Source: Mycobacteriaceae bacterium
Lineage (GTDB): Bacteria; Actinomycetota; Actinomycetes; Mycobacteriales; Mycobacteriaceae
Length of the DNA: 64,000 nucleotides
Assembly: GCA_028726465.1 (NCBI GenBank)
Contig: JAQYQB010000012.1
Span: forward strand, 307,892 to 371,891
Direction of reading: 5' to 3'
Shown one piece after another: positions 15,533 through 26,117 of the stretch. The notes beneath the pieces are model-generated. The model worked only from the letters and a program-made list of their open reading frames with translations, was not told the DNA's origin and ran no database searches. Made by a program: the position numbers and the translations under genes. How positions within the stretch are numbered: the stretch's first letter is position 1; each line of letters starts with the position of its first letter.

Positions 15533-16315
15533 ATGTCGATGATCGATTATCACTTTGCCCCGGACACCGGCGTCGCTGAAGTCGTGCTCAACAACCCGCG
15601 AGCCCGCAACGCGATGGGGCCAGAGGATTTGGCGGAGCTAAAGGACACCCTCGACAAGGCCGCGCAGGATAAGCCACGCGCGCTGGTGCTGCGGGGTGAG
15701 GGCAAGGGCTTTAGCGCCGGCCGGAATATCAAGGGCCTGAACCCGCGCGAGGACGACGCCACCGAGTTCCTCGCCGGGGCGGTTACCCCGGTGCTACGCG
15801 CGATTGATGACTTCCCGGCCCCGACGTTCGCGCTGGTGCACGGCGCGTGCCTGGGCGTGGGCCTGGGCCTGGCGCTGGCCTGCGATGTCGTCTACGTGGC
15901 CGACGATGCCCTCTTCGGCTCCCCGTTCGCCAACCTCGGCGCCACGCTGGATTCGGGCGGGCACGCCCTCTTCGTCGAGCGGCTTGGTGTCCACCGCGCC
16001 ATGGACCTCATCATCACCGGCGACCTGATTTCCGGCGCGGACGCGGTGGCCGCCGGCTTGTTCTCCCGCGGGGTCCCGGCGGACGAACTGCTCGAGTTCG
16101 GCCGGACCAAGGCCGCCGCCGCAGCGCAGGGCGCGACCCAGGCCTTCCTGGCCAGCCGCGCGTTGGTGGCCAGCATCCGGGACGAGCGCACCGGTTTCTG
16201 GGACAGCGTGGACGCCGAAAACCAAGCGCAGGGCCGCCTGTGCGATACCGAAGACTATTACGAAGGCTTTGCCGCGTTCAACGAGAAGCGCCAGCCGGAA
16301 TTCAAAGGAGCCTAA
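15533..16315 (+). CDS. paaG: 1,2-epoxyphenylacetyl-CoA isomerase (crotonase family)
   Basis: A 260-residue crotonase-fold enzyme. It has the oxyanion-hole pattern SAGRNIKG and CLGVGLGLALACD but lacks both Glu residues used by true hydratases; instead an Asp is present in LGATLDSGGH, as expected for PaaG, which uses an Asp. PaaG turns the ring epoxide into the oxepin-CoA and also acts as a cis-trans double-bond isomerase. The assignment as PaaG rather than PaaF or PaaB-type rests on this residue pattern and the place in the operon directly after paaE. Confidence 0.82.
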   Translation: MSMIDYHFAPDTGVAEVVLNNPRARNAMGPEDLAELKDTLDKAAQDKPRALVLRGEGKGFSAGRNIKGLNPREDDATEFLAGAVTPVLRAIDDFPAPTFALVHGACLGVGLGLALACDVVYVADDALFGSPFANLGATLDSGGHALFVERLGVHRAMDLIITGDLISGADAVAAGLFSRGVPADELLEFGRTKAAAAAQGATQAFLASRALVASIRDERTGFWDSVDAENQAQGRLCDTEDYYEGFAAFNEKRQPEFKGA

Positions 16316-16316
16316 A

Positions 16317-17522
16317 ATGTCCGATTCTTCTGCATACCTCGTATCCGGTTTCCGCACCCCGGTGGGCCGCTACGGCGGGGCCCTGTCGTCGGTGCGGCCG
16401 GATGACCTGATGGCGCTGACCATCAAGAAGACCGTCGAAGAGTCGGGCCTGGATCCGGCCGCCGTCGACGAGGTCATCATCGGCAACGCCAACGGGGCGG
16501 GCGAGGAAAACCGCAACGTCGCCCGCATGGCCTGGCTGCTGGCCGAGTTCCCGGACACGGTCCCGGGGATGACCATTAACCGCCTGTGCGCGTCCGGCAT
16601 GTCGGCTATCGCGCTGGCCACCGCTCTGGTGGAGTCTGGCCAGGCCGAGGTCGTGGTCGCCGGCGGCGTGGAGTCGATGTCGCGCGCCCCGTGGGTGATG
16701 GAAAAGCCGACGAAGGCCTTCGCCAAGCCGGGCGCGGCCTTCGATACCGCCATCGGCTGGCGCTTCGTGAATGACAAATTCGCGGCGCAAGAAAAGCTCA
16801 CCTATTCCATGCCGGAAACGGCCGAGGAGGTCGCCAACACCTTCGGCATCAGCCGCGAGGACGCCGACGCCTTCGCGCTGCGCTCCCACCAACGGGCGCT
16901 CAAGGCCATCGCGGACGGCAAGTTCGCCCACGAAATCGTGCCGGTGGAGGTCACCGACCGGAAGGGCAACGTGACCGTGGTGGATACGGACGAAGGCCCG
17001 CGCGCTAATACCTCCGCGGAGGCGCTGGCCAAGCTGAAGCCGGTCACCAAGCTCGGCGAGGTCACCACCGCGGGCAACGCCTCCTCGCTTAACGACGGTG
17101 CCTCGGCGGTCATCGTGGCCTCGGCCGCAGCGATCCAAAAGTACGGGCTGAAGGCCCGCGCCCGCGTCGTGGCGAACTCTGCCCGCGGCGTGAGCCCGGA
17201 AATCATGGGCACCGGCCCGATCCCGGCGACGCGCGACGTGCTGGAGCGCGCCGGGTGGGGCCTGGACTCGGTGGATGCGGTGGAGCTCAACGAGGCCTTT
17301 GCCAGCCAGTCGCTGGCCTGCATCCGGGAGCTCGGGCTGGACGAGGACAAGGTCAACGCCTGGGGCGGCGCCATCGCCCTGGGCCACCCGCTGGGCTCGT
17401 CCGGCTCCCGCATCACCCTCACCCTGTTGAACCGCTTGGAGCAGGACGGCGGCGCGCGCGGCATCGCCACCATGTGCGTGGGCGTTGGCCAGGGTTCCGC
17501 TATCGCGATTGAGAAGGTGTAA
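16317..17522 (+). CDS. paaJ: 3-oxoadipyl-CoA/3-oxo-5,6-dehydrosuberyl-CoA thiolase
   Basis: A 401-residue thiolase that cleaves the C8 intermediate and then 3-oxoadipyl-CoA, giving acetyl-CoA and succinyl-CoA. The catalytic Cys91 lies in NRLCASGMSAI, the His in GHPLGSSGSR and the second Cys in TMCVGVGQG. The start at 16317 follows the paaG stop immediately, with AAAGGAG overlapping the end of paaG as ribosome binding site; a longer frame starting inside paaG is not credible. The protein also resembles PcaF of the beta-ketoadipate pathway, but its operon position decides for PaaJ. Confidence 0.92.
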   Translation: MSDSSAYLVSGFRTPVGRYGGALSSVRPDDLMALTIKKTVEESGLDPAAVDEVIIGNANGAGEENRNVARMAWLLAEFPDTVPGMTINRLCASGMSAIALATALVESGQAEVVVAGGVESMSRAPWVMEKPTKAFAKPGAAFDTAIGWRFVNDKFAAQEKLTYSMPETAEEVANTFGISREDADAFALRSHQRALKAIADGKFAHEIVPVEVTDRKGNVTVVDTDEGPRANTSAEALAKLKPVTKLGEVTTAGNASSLNDGASAVIVASAAAIQKYGLKARARVVANSARGVSPEIMGTGPIPATRDVLERAGWGLDSVDAVELNEAFASQSLACIRELGLDEDKVNAWGGAIALGHPLGSSGSRITLTLLNRLEQDGGARGIATMCVGVGQGSAIAIEKV

Positions 17523-17527
17523 AAGAC

Positions 17528-18301
<774 letters not shown>

Positions 18302-19141
18302 ATGACTATCCCGAACAAAGTAGGCGTCCTGGGTGGCGGCCGGATGGGCGCGGGAATTGCGCACGCCTTCCTCGCCGCGGGCTCGGAAGTCACCGTCGTC
18401 GACATCAATGAAGACGCGGCCCAGGCCGCGCGGGAGCGGGTGGAAAAGGCCATCCGCGGCTCCCTTGACCGTGGCGCTGAAGGAAGCTTTGAATCCTGGG
18501 CCGAACGCCTGATCACCAGTACCGAGGTGGGCGACTTTGCCGGCTTTGAGCTGGTGGTCGAGGCGGTCCCGGAGTCCATGGAGCTCAAGCAGGAGGCCTT
18601 CGGGAATATCGCGAAGACCGCTCCGAAGGCGGTCATCGCCACCAACACCTCCTCGCTGTCCGTGACTGAGCTCGCCGCCACCGTGGACAACGACGTCATC
18701 GGCCTGCACTTTTTCAACCCGGTCCCAGCCTCCAAGCTGGTCGAGGTCGTGGTCGCCGAGTCCACCCCGGAGGTCTTGGTCGCCCAGTCCCGCGAATGGG
18801 TCGCAGGCCTGGGCAAGACGGCAGTGGTGGTCAAGGACGCGCCGGGTTTCGCCTCCTCCCGCCTGGGCGTGGCCATTGCCCTGGAAGCCATCCGCATGGT
18901 TGAGGAGGGCGTGGCCGAACCGCGCGACATCGACAACGCGATGGTCCTGGGCTACAAGTTCCCCATCGGCCCGCTGGAGCTGACCGACATCGTGGGTCTC
19001 GACGTGCGGCTGGGCATCGCGGAGTACCTGGAGTCCACCCTGGGCGAGCGCTTCGCCCCGCCGCAGCTGATGCGGGACATGGTCGCTCGCGGCGAGCTGG
19101 GCCGCAAGGCCGGCAAGGGTTTCTACGATTACTCCGAATAA
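18302..19141 (+). CDS. paaH: 3-hydroxyadipyl-CoA dehydrogenase
   Basis: A 279-residue NAD-dependent 3-hydroxyacyl-CoA dehydrogenase. The Rossmann motif is GGGRMGAGIAHAFLAAG at residues 10-26; the catalytic region is GLHFFNPVPASKLVEVV with the His of the His-Glu pair, and the C-terminal domain has GYKFPIGPLELTDIVGLD. It oxidises 3-hydroxyadipyl-CoA to 3-oxoadipyl-CoA. The length is that of a one-domain enzyme; the E. coli PaaH is longer. It is the last gene of the operon and converges with a thioesterase gene. Confidence 0.92.
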   Translation: MTIPNKVGVLGGGRMGAGIAHAFLAAGSEVTVVDINEDAAQAARERVEKAIRGSLDRGAEGSFESWAERLITSTEVGDFAGFELVVEAVPESMELKQEAFGNIAKTAPKAVIATNTSSLSVTELAATVDNDVIGLHFFNPVPASKLVEVVVAESTPEVLVAQSREWVAGLGKTAVVVKDAPGFASSRLGVAIALEAIRMVEEGVAEPRDIDNAMVLGYKFPIGPLELTDIVGLDVRLGIAEYLESTLGERFAPPQLMRDMVARGELGRKAGKGFYDYSE

Positions 19142-19179
19142 GCCCGCACGGCACTTCGACTTGGTACCGGGTAACGGTG

Positions 19180-19578
19180 TTAGCGCTTGTCCACTACGGC
19201 GTTGGTGATGCGGGCGGTGCACAGCCGGGTGCCGGCTTCGTCCGTGATGACGATTTCGTGGCTGCAGAGCGTGCGGCCTAGCCGGATGGCCGTGGCGGTG
19301 GCCGTGACCAGTCCCTCCCGCCCGGAGGCGTGGTGGGTGGCGTTGAGATCCACGCCGACGGCCACTTTTCCCAAGGTAGAGGCGTGGATGACCGCGGCCC
19401 AGCTACCTACGGCCTCTGCGAGGCAGGCCATCGCCCCGCCGTGTAGGAGCCCGAAGGACTGGGTATTGCCGCTAACCGGCATGGTCGCCACCACTCGTTC
19501 GGGGGACTGTTCGATGACCTCGACGCCCATCTTCTTGTCCAGCTCGCCCAACTCGATTCCCCAAGGCTGGTTTTCCAT
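19180..19578 (-). CDS. Second PaaI-type hotdog thioesterase
   Basis: A 132-residue hotdog-fold protein with the DUF4442/PaaI-type pattern: FGLLHGGAMACLAEAVGSWAA, where the HGG and the Glu form the active site of this group, and GVDLNATHHASGREG. It probably hydrolyses an acyl- or aryl-CoA. The start at 19578 is supported by a GGAG upstream and by a normal family N-terminus; the longer frame would run into the operator. It is divergent from paaZ and shares a promoter region with a PaaR-like site, so it is likely part of the same regulon. Confidence 0.8.
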   Translation of the reverse strand: MENQPWGIELGELDKKMGVEVIEQSPERVVATMPVSGNTQSFGLLHGGAMACLAEAVGSWAAVIHASTLGKVAVGVDLNATHHASGREGLVTATATAIRLGRTLCSHEIVITDEAGTRLCTARITNAVVDKR

Positions 19579-19621
19579 CCTGACTCCTTCCACTGTGATG
19601 TGGGTTATACTACTCTCAAAT

Positions 19622-19643
19622 ACTGACCGACCGTTCGGCAACT
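19622..19643 (+). promoter_or_regulatory. PaaR-like operator between the thioesterase gene and paaZ
   Basis: Half-sites ACTGACCG and CGGCAACT flank a six-base centre with CG in the middle; this is the best match in the window to the PaaR pattern ACTnACCG/CGGTnAGT. It lies 22 bp before the paaZ start and 44 bp before the divergent thioesterase start. Confidence 0.78.
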
Positions 19644-19664
19644 AATGAAAGGATACTTTCTCCC

Positions 19665-21773
19665 GTGACTACCGCCAGCAACACTGTCTTTGACGCGACT
19701 ACCCACAGCCCGGGCGTGGTCCCGAGTTACCTGAATGGTCAGTGGGTCACCCCCACTGATGTCGAAGGGGCCAAGGAGGTGCGCGACTCCTCCACCGGAG
19801 AACTCGTCGCCACGGTCTTCGCGGAAGGCCTCGACATCGCCGCCGCGGTTGACTACGCCCGCAGCACCGGCCGCGCCGGGCTGCAGGAACTTACCATCCA
19901 TGAGCGCGCCCTGAAGATTAAAGAGCTGGCGCTCTACCTGCAGGATCACAAGAAGGAGCTGAACGAACTGGCGCATGCCGCCGGCGCCAACAAGCGCGAC
20001 AACTTCGTCGACATCGACGGCGGTATTTCTACGCTGTTTACCTTCTCTTCCAAGGGGCGCCGGGAGATGCCGAACTCGATGGTCGTCACGGACGGCGAGC
20101 CCGAGGTCTTCTCCCCCGACGGCAGCTTCATCGGCTGCCATATCTACACCTCCATTCCCGGCATCGCGGTGCAGATCAACGCCTTCAACTTCCCGGTCTG
20201 GGGCATGCTGGAGAAATTCGCACCGGCCTTCATCGCAGGCGTGCCGACCATCGTGAAGCCGGCGACCCCGACGGGTTACATCACCCAGGCCTGCGTCCGC
20301 CTGATGGTCGAGTCGGGGGTGCTGCCGGAAGGATCCATTCAGCTCATCTCCGGTTCCGCCCGCGACCTGTTGGACTACCTAGACTACCGCGACCACGTGG
20401 CGTTTACCGGCTCGGCGGACACCGCTCACAAGCTGCGCAGCCACGCCAACGTCATCGAGGGCGGGGTGCAGTTCAGCGCCGAGGCGGACTCGCTCAACGC
20501 GGCCATCCTCGGCACGGATGCCACCGGGGACTCGCCCGAGTTCACCGCCTACGTCAAGGCCGTCTTCGGGGAGATGACCTCGAAGGCCGGGCAGAAGTGT
20601 ACGGCCATCCGCCGCGCCATTGTGCCGCACCAGCTGGTCGAGCCTTTCATCGCCGCGCTGTCGCAGCGCTTGGACGATAAGGTCGTCGTGGGTGACCCCC
20701 GCGAGGAAGGCTCCACCATGGGCCCGCTGGTCTCCGTGGAGCAGCGCGACGACGTCGCCGCAGCCGTCGGCGCCCTGGAAAACGCCGGCGGCGAAGTGGT
20801 CTACGGCGGCGCGGACAAGCTGGAGGGCGCGTTTTTCGCCCCGACCATCCTGAAGTTCGCGGACGCGAAGAATCCCACGGTGCACTCCACTGAGGCCTTC
20901 GGCCCGGTCGTTTCCGTCCTGGGCTACGAGACCGTCGACGAGGCCGTCGAGCTGGCAGCACTGGGTGCGGGTTCCCTGGTGGCCTCCGTCGTGACCCACG
21001 ACCCGGAGCTGGCCACGCAATACGGGCGGGGCATCGCGGCCCACCACGGCCGCCTGCACTTCCTGGACCGCGACGACGCGAAGACCTCCACGGGCCACGG
21101 CTCTCCCCTGCCCCACCTCATCCACGGTGGACCGGGTCGCGCGGGCGGCGGCGAGGAGCTCGGCGGCGTGCGCGGCATCAAGCACTTCATGCAGCGCACC
21201 GCCGTCCAGGGCACGCCGGATCACCTCACGGCCGTCACGGGCCAGTGGCACCGCGGCGCCCAGGTCAACCGGGTCACCCGTGCGGACGTGGAATCCGGGA
21301 AGGGCACCCACCCGTTCCGCAAGGACCTCGCCACGCTGCGCATCGGTGACCAGTTCGCCTCGGATCTACGGAAGGTCACCCTGGAGGACATCACCGCCTT
21401 CGCGGAGTCGACCGGGGACACCTTCTACGCGCACACGAACGAGGAGGCCGCCACTGCCAACCCCTTCTTCCCGCGCCGGGTCGCCCACGGCTACCTGCTG
21501 GTCTCCTGGGCCGCCGGCCTGTTCGTCGAGCCGGCCCCGGGCCCGGTCCTGGCCAACTACGGCCTGGAGAACCTGCGGTTTATCACCCCGGTCACCTACG
21601 ACGACTCCATCCGAATCGAGCTGACCGCCAAGCAGATCACCCCGCGCGTGACCGATGACTACGGCGAGGTTCGCTGGGACGCCGCGCTCTACAACCAGGA
21701 GGATGAGCTGGTCGCTTCCTACGACGTGCTGACCCTGGTGGAGAAGGAAGAGACCATCTATGCCACGGCTTAA
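19665..21773 (+). CDS. paaZ: Bifunctional oxepin-CoA hydrolase / semialdehyde dehydrogenase
   Basis: A 702-residue fusion enzyme that hydrolyses the oxepin ring and oxidises the resulting aldehyde with NADP+. The N-terminal aldehyde dehydrogenase domain (about 1-530) has catalytic Cys312 in SKAGQKCTAI. The C-terminal MaoC-like hydratase domain (about 560-702) has TGDTFYAHTNEEA, giving the Asp585/His590 pair with the usual spacing of five, then NPFFPRRVAHGY. The start is GTG. Expressed from its own promoter with a PaaR-like operator, separate from the main paa operon. Confidence 0.94.
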   Translation: MTTASNTVFDATTHSPGVVPSYLNGQWVTPTDVEGAKEVRDSSTGELVATVFAEGLDIAAAVDYARSTGRAGLQELTIHERALKIKELALYLQDHKKELNELAHAAGANKRDNFVDIDGGISTLFTFSSKGRREMPNSMVVTDGEPEVFSPDGSFIGCHIYTSIPGIAVQINAFNFPVWGMLEKFAPAFIAGVPTIVKPATPTGYITQACVRLMVESGVLPEGSIQLISGSARDLLDYLDYRDHVAFTGSADTAHKLRSHANVIEGGVQFSAEADSLNAAILGTDATGDSPEFTAYVKAVFGEMTSKAGQKCTAIRRAIVPHQLVEPFIAALSQRLDDKVVVGDPREEGSTMGPLVSVEQRDDVAAAVGALENAGGEVVYGGADKLEGAFFAPTILKFADAKNPTVHSTEAFGPVVSVLGYETVDEAVELAALGAGSLVASVVTHDPELATQYGRGIAAHHGRLHFLDRDDAKTSTGHGSPLPHLIHGGPGRAGGGEELGGVRGIKHFMQRTAVQGTPDHLTAVTGQWHRGAQVNRVTRADVESGKGTHPFRKDLATLRIGDQFASDLRKVTLEDITAFAESTGDTFYAHTNEEAATANPFFPRRVAHGYLLVSWAAGLFVEPAPGPVLANYGLENLRFITPVTYDDSIRIELTAKQITPRVTDDYGEVRWDAALYNQEDELVASYDVLTLVEKEETIYATA

Positions 21774-21779
21774 CCTAAA

Positions 21780-21809
21780 CTGACACCGCTAACCTGCGGC
21801 GACTACACT
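21780..21809 (+). promoter_or_regulatory. leuS promoter, probably leaderless
   Basis: CTGACA at 21780-21785 and TACACT at 21804-21809 are separated by 18 bp, and the leuS ATG at 21818 starts only eight bases after the -10 box. There is no Shine-Dalgarno sequence, which fits a leaderless mRNA starting at or next to the ATG. Confidence 0.6.
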
Positions 21810-21817
21810 AAGTGCCT

Positions 21818-24670
21818 ATGACTAACCCGAGTGATTCCACGGATACTACCGCGCACCGCTATACGCCGGAACTGGCTAACCAGATTGAGAAGACCTGGCA
21901 GCAGTACTGGGCAGATAATGGCACTTTTAACGCGCCGAACCCGACCGGCGACCTGGCTACGGATGGCGAGTTGCCGGCGGAAAAGCTCAACGTGCAGGAC
22001 ATGTTCCCCTACCCCTCCGGGGCGGGGCTGCACGTGGGCCACCCGCTGGGTTATATCGCTACGGACACCTTCGCCCGCTACAACCGCATGCTGGGCAAGA
22101 ACGTGCTGCACACTCTGGGTTATGACGCCTTCGGCCTGCCGGCTGAGCAGTACGCCATCCAGACGGGCACGCACCCGCGGACGACCACGATGGCCAACAT
22201 TGACAACATGCGTCGGCAGCTGGGCGCCCTGGGCCTGGGCCACGACCCGCGCCGCAGCGTGGCCACCACGGATCCGGAGTTTTACAAGTGGACGCAGTGG
22301 ATCTTCCTGCAGATTTACAACACCTGGTTCGATGAGGAGCAGGGTAAGGCCCGCCCGATTTCGGAGCTGATCCAGGAGCTGGAGGCGAACAAGCGCACCA
22401 CCAAGGACGGGCGCTACTACGAGGATCTCACCGCGGCGGAAAAGGCCGAGGCGGTGGACGAGTTCCGCCTGGTCTACCTGTCGAATTCCACGGTGAACTG
22501 GTGCCCGGGCCTGGGCACCGTGCTGGCCAACGAGGAGGTGACCGCGGACGGCAAGTCCGAGCGCGGTAACTTCCCGGTCTTCCGCAAGAACCTGAAGCAG
22601 TGGATGATGCGCATTACCGCGTACTCGGACCGGCTGCTCGACGACTTGGAGCTGTTGGACTGGCCGGAGAAGGTCAAGTCCATGCAGCGCAACTGGATCG
22701 GCCGCTCCCGCGGCGCGGACGTGAACTTCACCGCGGAGGGCCAGGAGATCACCGTCTTCACCACCCGCCCGGACACCCTGTTCGGCGCGGAATACGTGGT
22801 GCTGGCGCCGGAGCACGAGCTGGTCGACCACCTGCTGTCCCCCATCCCTTACGACGACGACATCGATGAGCGCTGGACCTACGGCCACGATGACCCGAAG
22901 GAGGCCGTGGAGGCCTACCGCGAGGACATCGCCGCGAAGTCCGACCTGGAGCGCCAGGAAAACAAGGACAAGACCGGCGTCTTCCTGGGTACCTATGCCA
23001 CCAACCCGGTCTCCGGGAAGCAGGTCCCGATCTTCATCGCGGACTACGTCCTGACGGGCTACGGCACCGGCGCCATCATGGCGGTCCCGGCCCACGACAT
23101 CCGTGACTACGAGTTCGCGCAGACCTTCGGCCTGCCGATCACGGAGGTCGTTAGCGGCGGCGACGTCAGCACCGAGGCGTGGACCGAGGACGGCACCCTG
23201 GTCAATTCGGCTAACGATGCCGGGCTGGATCTCAACGGCCTGGACAAGAAGGCCGCCATCGCCCGCACCATTGCCTGGCTGGAAGAGACCGGCAAGGGCG
23301 CGGAGAAGATCCAGTACAAGCTGCGCGACTGGCTGTTTGCCCGCCAGCGCTACTGGGGCGAACCGTTCCCGATCGTCTACGACGCGGACGGCCACGCCCA
23401 CGCCCTGCCGGAGTCCATGCTGCCGGTCGAGCTGCCGGAGGTAGAGGACTACGCGCCGGTCTCCTTCGATCCGGAGGATCGCAACTCGGAGCCGCAGCCG
23501 CCGCTGGCCAAGGCCCGCGAGTGGGTCGAGGTCGAGCTGGACCTGGGCGACGGCCCGCAGACTTACTACCGCGACACCAACGTCATGCCGCAGTGGGCCG
23601 GGTCCTCCTGGTACCAGCTGCGCTACGTGGATCCGACCAACGACGAGCAGTTCTGCGACCTCGAGAACGAGCGTTACTGGACCGGCCCGCGCCCGCAGGA
23701 GCACGGCGCCAACGATCCGGGCGGCGTCGACCTGTACGTCGGCGGCGTGGAGCACGCCGTGCTGCACCTGTTGTACTCCCGTTTCTGGCACAAGGTGCTC
23801 TACGACTTGGGCTTTGTCAGCTCCAAGGAGCCGTACCGCCGCCTGTTCAACCAGGGCTATATCCAGGCCTATGCCTACACGGATTCCCGCGGCGTTTACG
23901 TCCCGGCCACCGAGGTCGAGGAGAAGGACGGCAAGTTCTACTACAACGGCGAAGAGGTCAACCAGGAATACGGCAAGATGGGCAAGTCCCTGAAGAACGC
24001 CGTCGCCCCGGATGACATCTGCCGCGACTTCGGCGCGGACACCCTGCGCGTCTACGAGATGTCGATGGGCCCGCTGGACACCTCCCGCCCGTGGGCGACC
24101 AAGGACGTGGTGGGTGCGCAGCGCTTCCTGCAGCGCCTGTGGCGCCTGGCCGTCAACGAGGAGACGGGTGAGCTGGCGGCTACCGATGCCGCCCTGACCG
24201 AGGACGATCTGAAGGCCCTGCACCGCACCATCGCGGGCGTGCGCGACGACTACGAGAACCTGCGCCTGAACACCGTCGTGGCCAAGCTGATCGAGTACGT
24301 CAACTACCTGACCAAGGCCTACTCGGACGGCGCGCCGCGGCAGGCCGTGGAGCCCATCGCCCAGATGGTCTCCCCGGTCGCCCCGCACATCGCGGAGGAG
24401 ATCTGGCGCCGCTTCGGCCACGCAGAGACCATCACCTTCGAGCCCTTCCCGGCCTACGAGGACAAGTACCTGGTGGACGATGAGATCGAGGTCCCGGTCC
24501 AGATCAACGGCAAGGTCAAGTCCCGCATCCACGTCGCCGCCGATGCCGACCAGGACACCGTTCTGGCCGCCGCCTCCGCCGACGCGAAGATCGCAGATCT
24601 GATTAGCGGCAAGAACGTGGTCAAGCAGATCTACGTGCCCGGCCGTATGGTCAACCTCGTCGTGAAGTAG
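21818..24670 (+). CDS. leuS: Leucyl-tRNA synthetase
   Basis: A 950-residue class I tRNA synthetase that charges tRNA(Leu). The HIGH-type motif appears as [16 protein letters not shown] (about residues 65-80) and the KMSKS loop as [12 protein letters not shown] (about 717-728), the variant common in long actinobacterial LeuRS. The editing domain lies between about 270 and 480 (for example [13 protein letters not shown]). The length fits the actinobacterial form. I prefer ATG 21818 over the in-frame GTG at 21812 because of the promoter position. It follows paaZ by 44 bp but has its own promoter. Confidence 0.95.
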   Translation: MTNPSDSTDTTAHRYTPELANQIEKTWQQYWADNGTFNAPNPTGDLATDGELPAEKLNVQDMFPYPSGAGLHVGHPLGYIATDTFARYNRMLGKNVLHTLGYDAFGLPAEQYAIQTGTHPRTTTMANIDNMRRQLGALGLGHDPRRSVATTDPEFYKWTQWIFLQIYNTWFDEEQGKARPISELIQELEANKRTTKDGRYYEDLTAAEKAEAVDEFRLVYLSNSTVNWCPGLGTVLANEEVTADGKSERGNFPVFRKNLKQWMMRITAYSDRLLDDLELLDWPEKVKSMQRNWIGRSRGADVNFTAEGQEITVFTTRPDTLFGAEYVVLAPEHELVDHLLSPIPYDDDIDERWTYGHDDPKEAVEAYREDIAAKSDLERQENKDKTGVFLGTYATNPVSGKQVPIFIADYVLTGYGTGAIMAVPAHDIRDYEFAQTFGLPITEVVSGGDVSTEAWTEDGTLVNSANDAGLDLNGLDKKAAIARTIAWLEETGKGAEKIQYKLRDWLFARQRYWGEPFPIVYDADGHAHALPESMLPVELPEVEDYAPVSFDPEDRNSEPQPPLAKAREWVEVELDLGDGPQTYYRDTNVMPQWAGSSWYQLRYVDPTNDEQFCDLENERYWTGPRPQEHGANDPGGVDLYVGGVEHAVLHLLYSRFWHKVLYDLGFVSSKEPYRRLFNQGYIQAYAYTDSRGVYVPATEVEEKDGKFYYNGEEVNQEYGKMGKSLKNAVAPDDICRDFGADTLRVYEMSMGPLDTSRPWATKDVVGAQRFLQRLWRLAVNEETGELAATDAALTEDDLKALHRTIAGVRDDYENLRLNTVVAKLIEYVNYLTKAYSDGAPRQAVEPIAQMVSPVAPHIAEEIWRRFGHAETITFEPFPAYEDKYLVDDEIEVPVQINGKVKSRIHVAADADQDTVLAAASADAKIADLISGKNVVKQIYVPGRMVNLVVK

Positions 24671-24676
24671 CGGGGA

Positions 24677-24762
24677 GTCTCCACTAGGGAGACGGGCGGA
24701 TACTTCCTTTTGGGGTAATCCGCCCGAAAACCCGCGGTGAGGTGGGGTGATCCCGCCGCGGG
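24677..24762 (+). terminator. Cluster of three hairpins after leuS
   Basis: Three inverted repeats follow one another: GTCTCC/GGAGAC (24677-24693), GGGCGGAT/ATCCGCCC (24694-24725) and CCCGCGG/CCGCGGG (24731-24762). None has a good T-run, so termination may be inefficient or Rho-assisted, but the second is stable and the region separates leuS from the iron transport operon. Confidence 0.5.
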
Positions 24763-24792
24763 TGAACTGCGGGGACCGCTCGGAGGGCTTGT

Positions 24793-24811
24793 TTAGGGCA
24801 GGGTCGCCTAA
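24793..24811 (+). promoter_or_regulatory. DtxR-like iron box 1
   Basis: TTAGGGCAGGGTCGCCTAA keeps both outer arms of the DtxR consensus TTAGGTTAGCCTAACCTAA (TTAGG, AG and CCTAA). It lies about 90 bp upstream of the binding-protein gene. Confidence 0.55.
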
Positions 24812-24839
24812 AATATTTTGATGCCCACCCTCAGAAGAC

Positions 24840-24858
24840 TAAGGTTAAGCTGTCCTTG
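24840..24858 (+). promoter_or_regulatory. DtxR-like iron box 2
   Basis: TAAGGTTAAGCTGTCCTTG matches the DtxR consensus at 12 of 19 positions, centred on AGGTTA and TCCT. Together with the first box it suggests iron-dependent repression of the importer operon. Confidence 0.5.
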
Positions 24859-24896
24859 CTTACATGCTTATTACTCTGAAAGGGTTCCAGCACATC

Positions 24897-26111
24897 ATGA
24901 AGAAAATCCTGGCCGCTGTCGCGGCGTCTGCGCTGATCTTCGGCGCAGCGGGCTGTTCTAGCGACTCTGCCGACAACGGCTCCACCGGGTCGAATGGCTC
25001 GAATGGAGCTTCTCAAGTAAACCAAGACGGCAAGAAGGTGGAGAACGCGGCCCTGACGGTCCACGACGCCGCCGGACGCACCGTCGAATTCGCGGAACAG
25101 CCGGAGCGCATCATCCTGGCGGAAGGCCGCAACACCTTCGTCACCTCGATCCTGCAAGACGACCCGTTCAAAAACGTCGTCGCCTTCGGCTCGGACCTGA
25201 CCAAGGCCGCGCCGAAGTTCGAAGAAAAGCTGTACGAGCTGAACCCGGCGGCCAAGGACCTGCCGGAGATCGGCAACATCGCCAAGGGTGACGTGACCGT
25301 GGAAAACCTGCTGGCGCAGGACCCGGACGTCGTCGTCATGTCCCTGGACCACAAGGAGGGCGCGGAAAAGACCGGCTTCCTGGACGACCTGGACAAGGCC
25401 GGCATCACCTACGTCTTCACCGACTTCCGCCAGAAGCCGCTGGAGAACACCACCACCTCCGTGAAGCTGCTGGGCGACCTGCTGGGTGAGACCGAGCGCG
25501 CCGAGAAGTTCAACGAGTTCTACGACGGCAAGGTCAAGGAAATCACCGACCGGATCGCCGACGTTAAGGACGAGGACCGTCCGGAGGCGCTGGTCTGGAC
25601 CGCCGCCGGCATGATGGACTGCTGCTCCGTCTCCGCGGACAAGAACTTCGGCGCCCTGCTGGACGCGCTGCACGCCAAGAACCTGGGCGAGGACATCACC
25701 TCGGCCGAGAACAACACCCTGACCGCCGAGAAGATGATCGAGATGCAGCCGGAGAACCTCATCGTCACCGGCGGTGAGTGGTCCGACGAGACGGACAAGA
25801 CTCCGGACGTGCGCCACGTCCAGCTGGGCTATCAGTCCAGCCCGGAAAAGGCGCAGGAGACCCTGGACGGCCCGCTGGAGACCCAGGGCCTGGACCTGCT
25901 GGAAGCCCCGAAGAACGACAAGTACTTCGCCGTCTACCACCAGTTCTACGACAACCCGTTCAACGTCTTCGCCCTGGAGGCCTTCGCGAAGTGGCTCTAC
26001 CCGGAGAAGTTCCAGGACATGGACGCGGCCCAGGACTTTGAGGACTTCCACAAGGACTGGCTGCCGTTCGACTACTCGGGCGCCTTCTTCGCCCAGAACC
26101 AGGACAACTAA
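24897..26111 (+). CDS. Iron-siderophore ABC transporter substrate-binding lipoprotein
   Basis: A 404-residue lipoprotein of the FepB/FhuD-type (cluster 8) binding proteins. The start at 24897 gives a clear lipoprotein signal (MKKILAAVAASALIFGAAGC, Cys20 as the lipidated residue), followed by a Ser/Gly/Asn linker. The fold is suggested by TVEFAEQPERIILAEGRNTF, LAQDPDVVVMSLD and MIEMQPENLIVTGG. It would capture a ferric siderophore or heme outside the membrane and deliver it to the permease encoded next. The ligand cannot be told. Two DtxR-like boxes lie upstream; the permease gene starts six bases after its stop. Confidence 0.88.
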   Translation: MKKILAAVAASALIFGAAGCSSDSADNGSTGSNGSNGASQVNQDGKKVENAALTVHDAAGRTVEFAEQPERIILAEGRNTFVTSILQDDPFKNVVAFGSDLTKAAPKFEEKLYELNPAAKDLPEIGNIAKGDVTVENLLAQDPDVVVMSLDHKEGAEKTGFLDDLDKAGITYVFTDFRQKPLENTTTSVKLLGDLLGETERAEKFNEFYDGKVKEITDRIADVKDEDRPEALVWTAAGMMDCCSVSADKNFGALLDALHAKNLGEDITSAENNTLTAEKMIEMQPENLIVTGGEWSDETDKTPDVRHVQLGYQSSPEKAQETLDGPLETQGLDLLEAPKNDKYFAVYHQFYDNPFNVFALEAFAKWLYPEKFQDMDAAQDFEDFHKDWLPFDYSGAFFAQNQDN

Positions 26112-26117
26112 CCTGCG

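Noticed and set aside
16269-16316. Earlier start for the paaJ thiolase inside paaG
   Set aside because: It would lie within the paaG coding sequence, while the ATG at 16317 has a ribosome binding site and a normal thiolase N-terminus.
21803-24532. 909-codon minus-strand open frame opposite leuS
   Set aside because: Antisense shadow of a well conserved synthetase; its product is low-complexity and has no recognisable domain.
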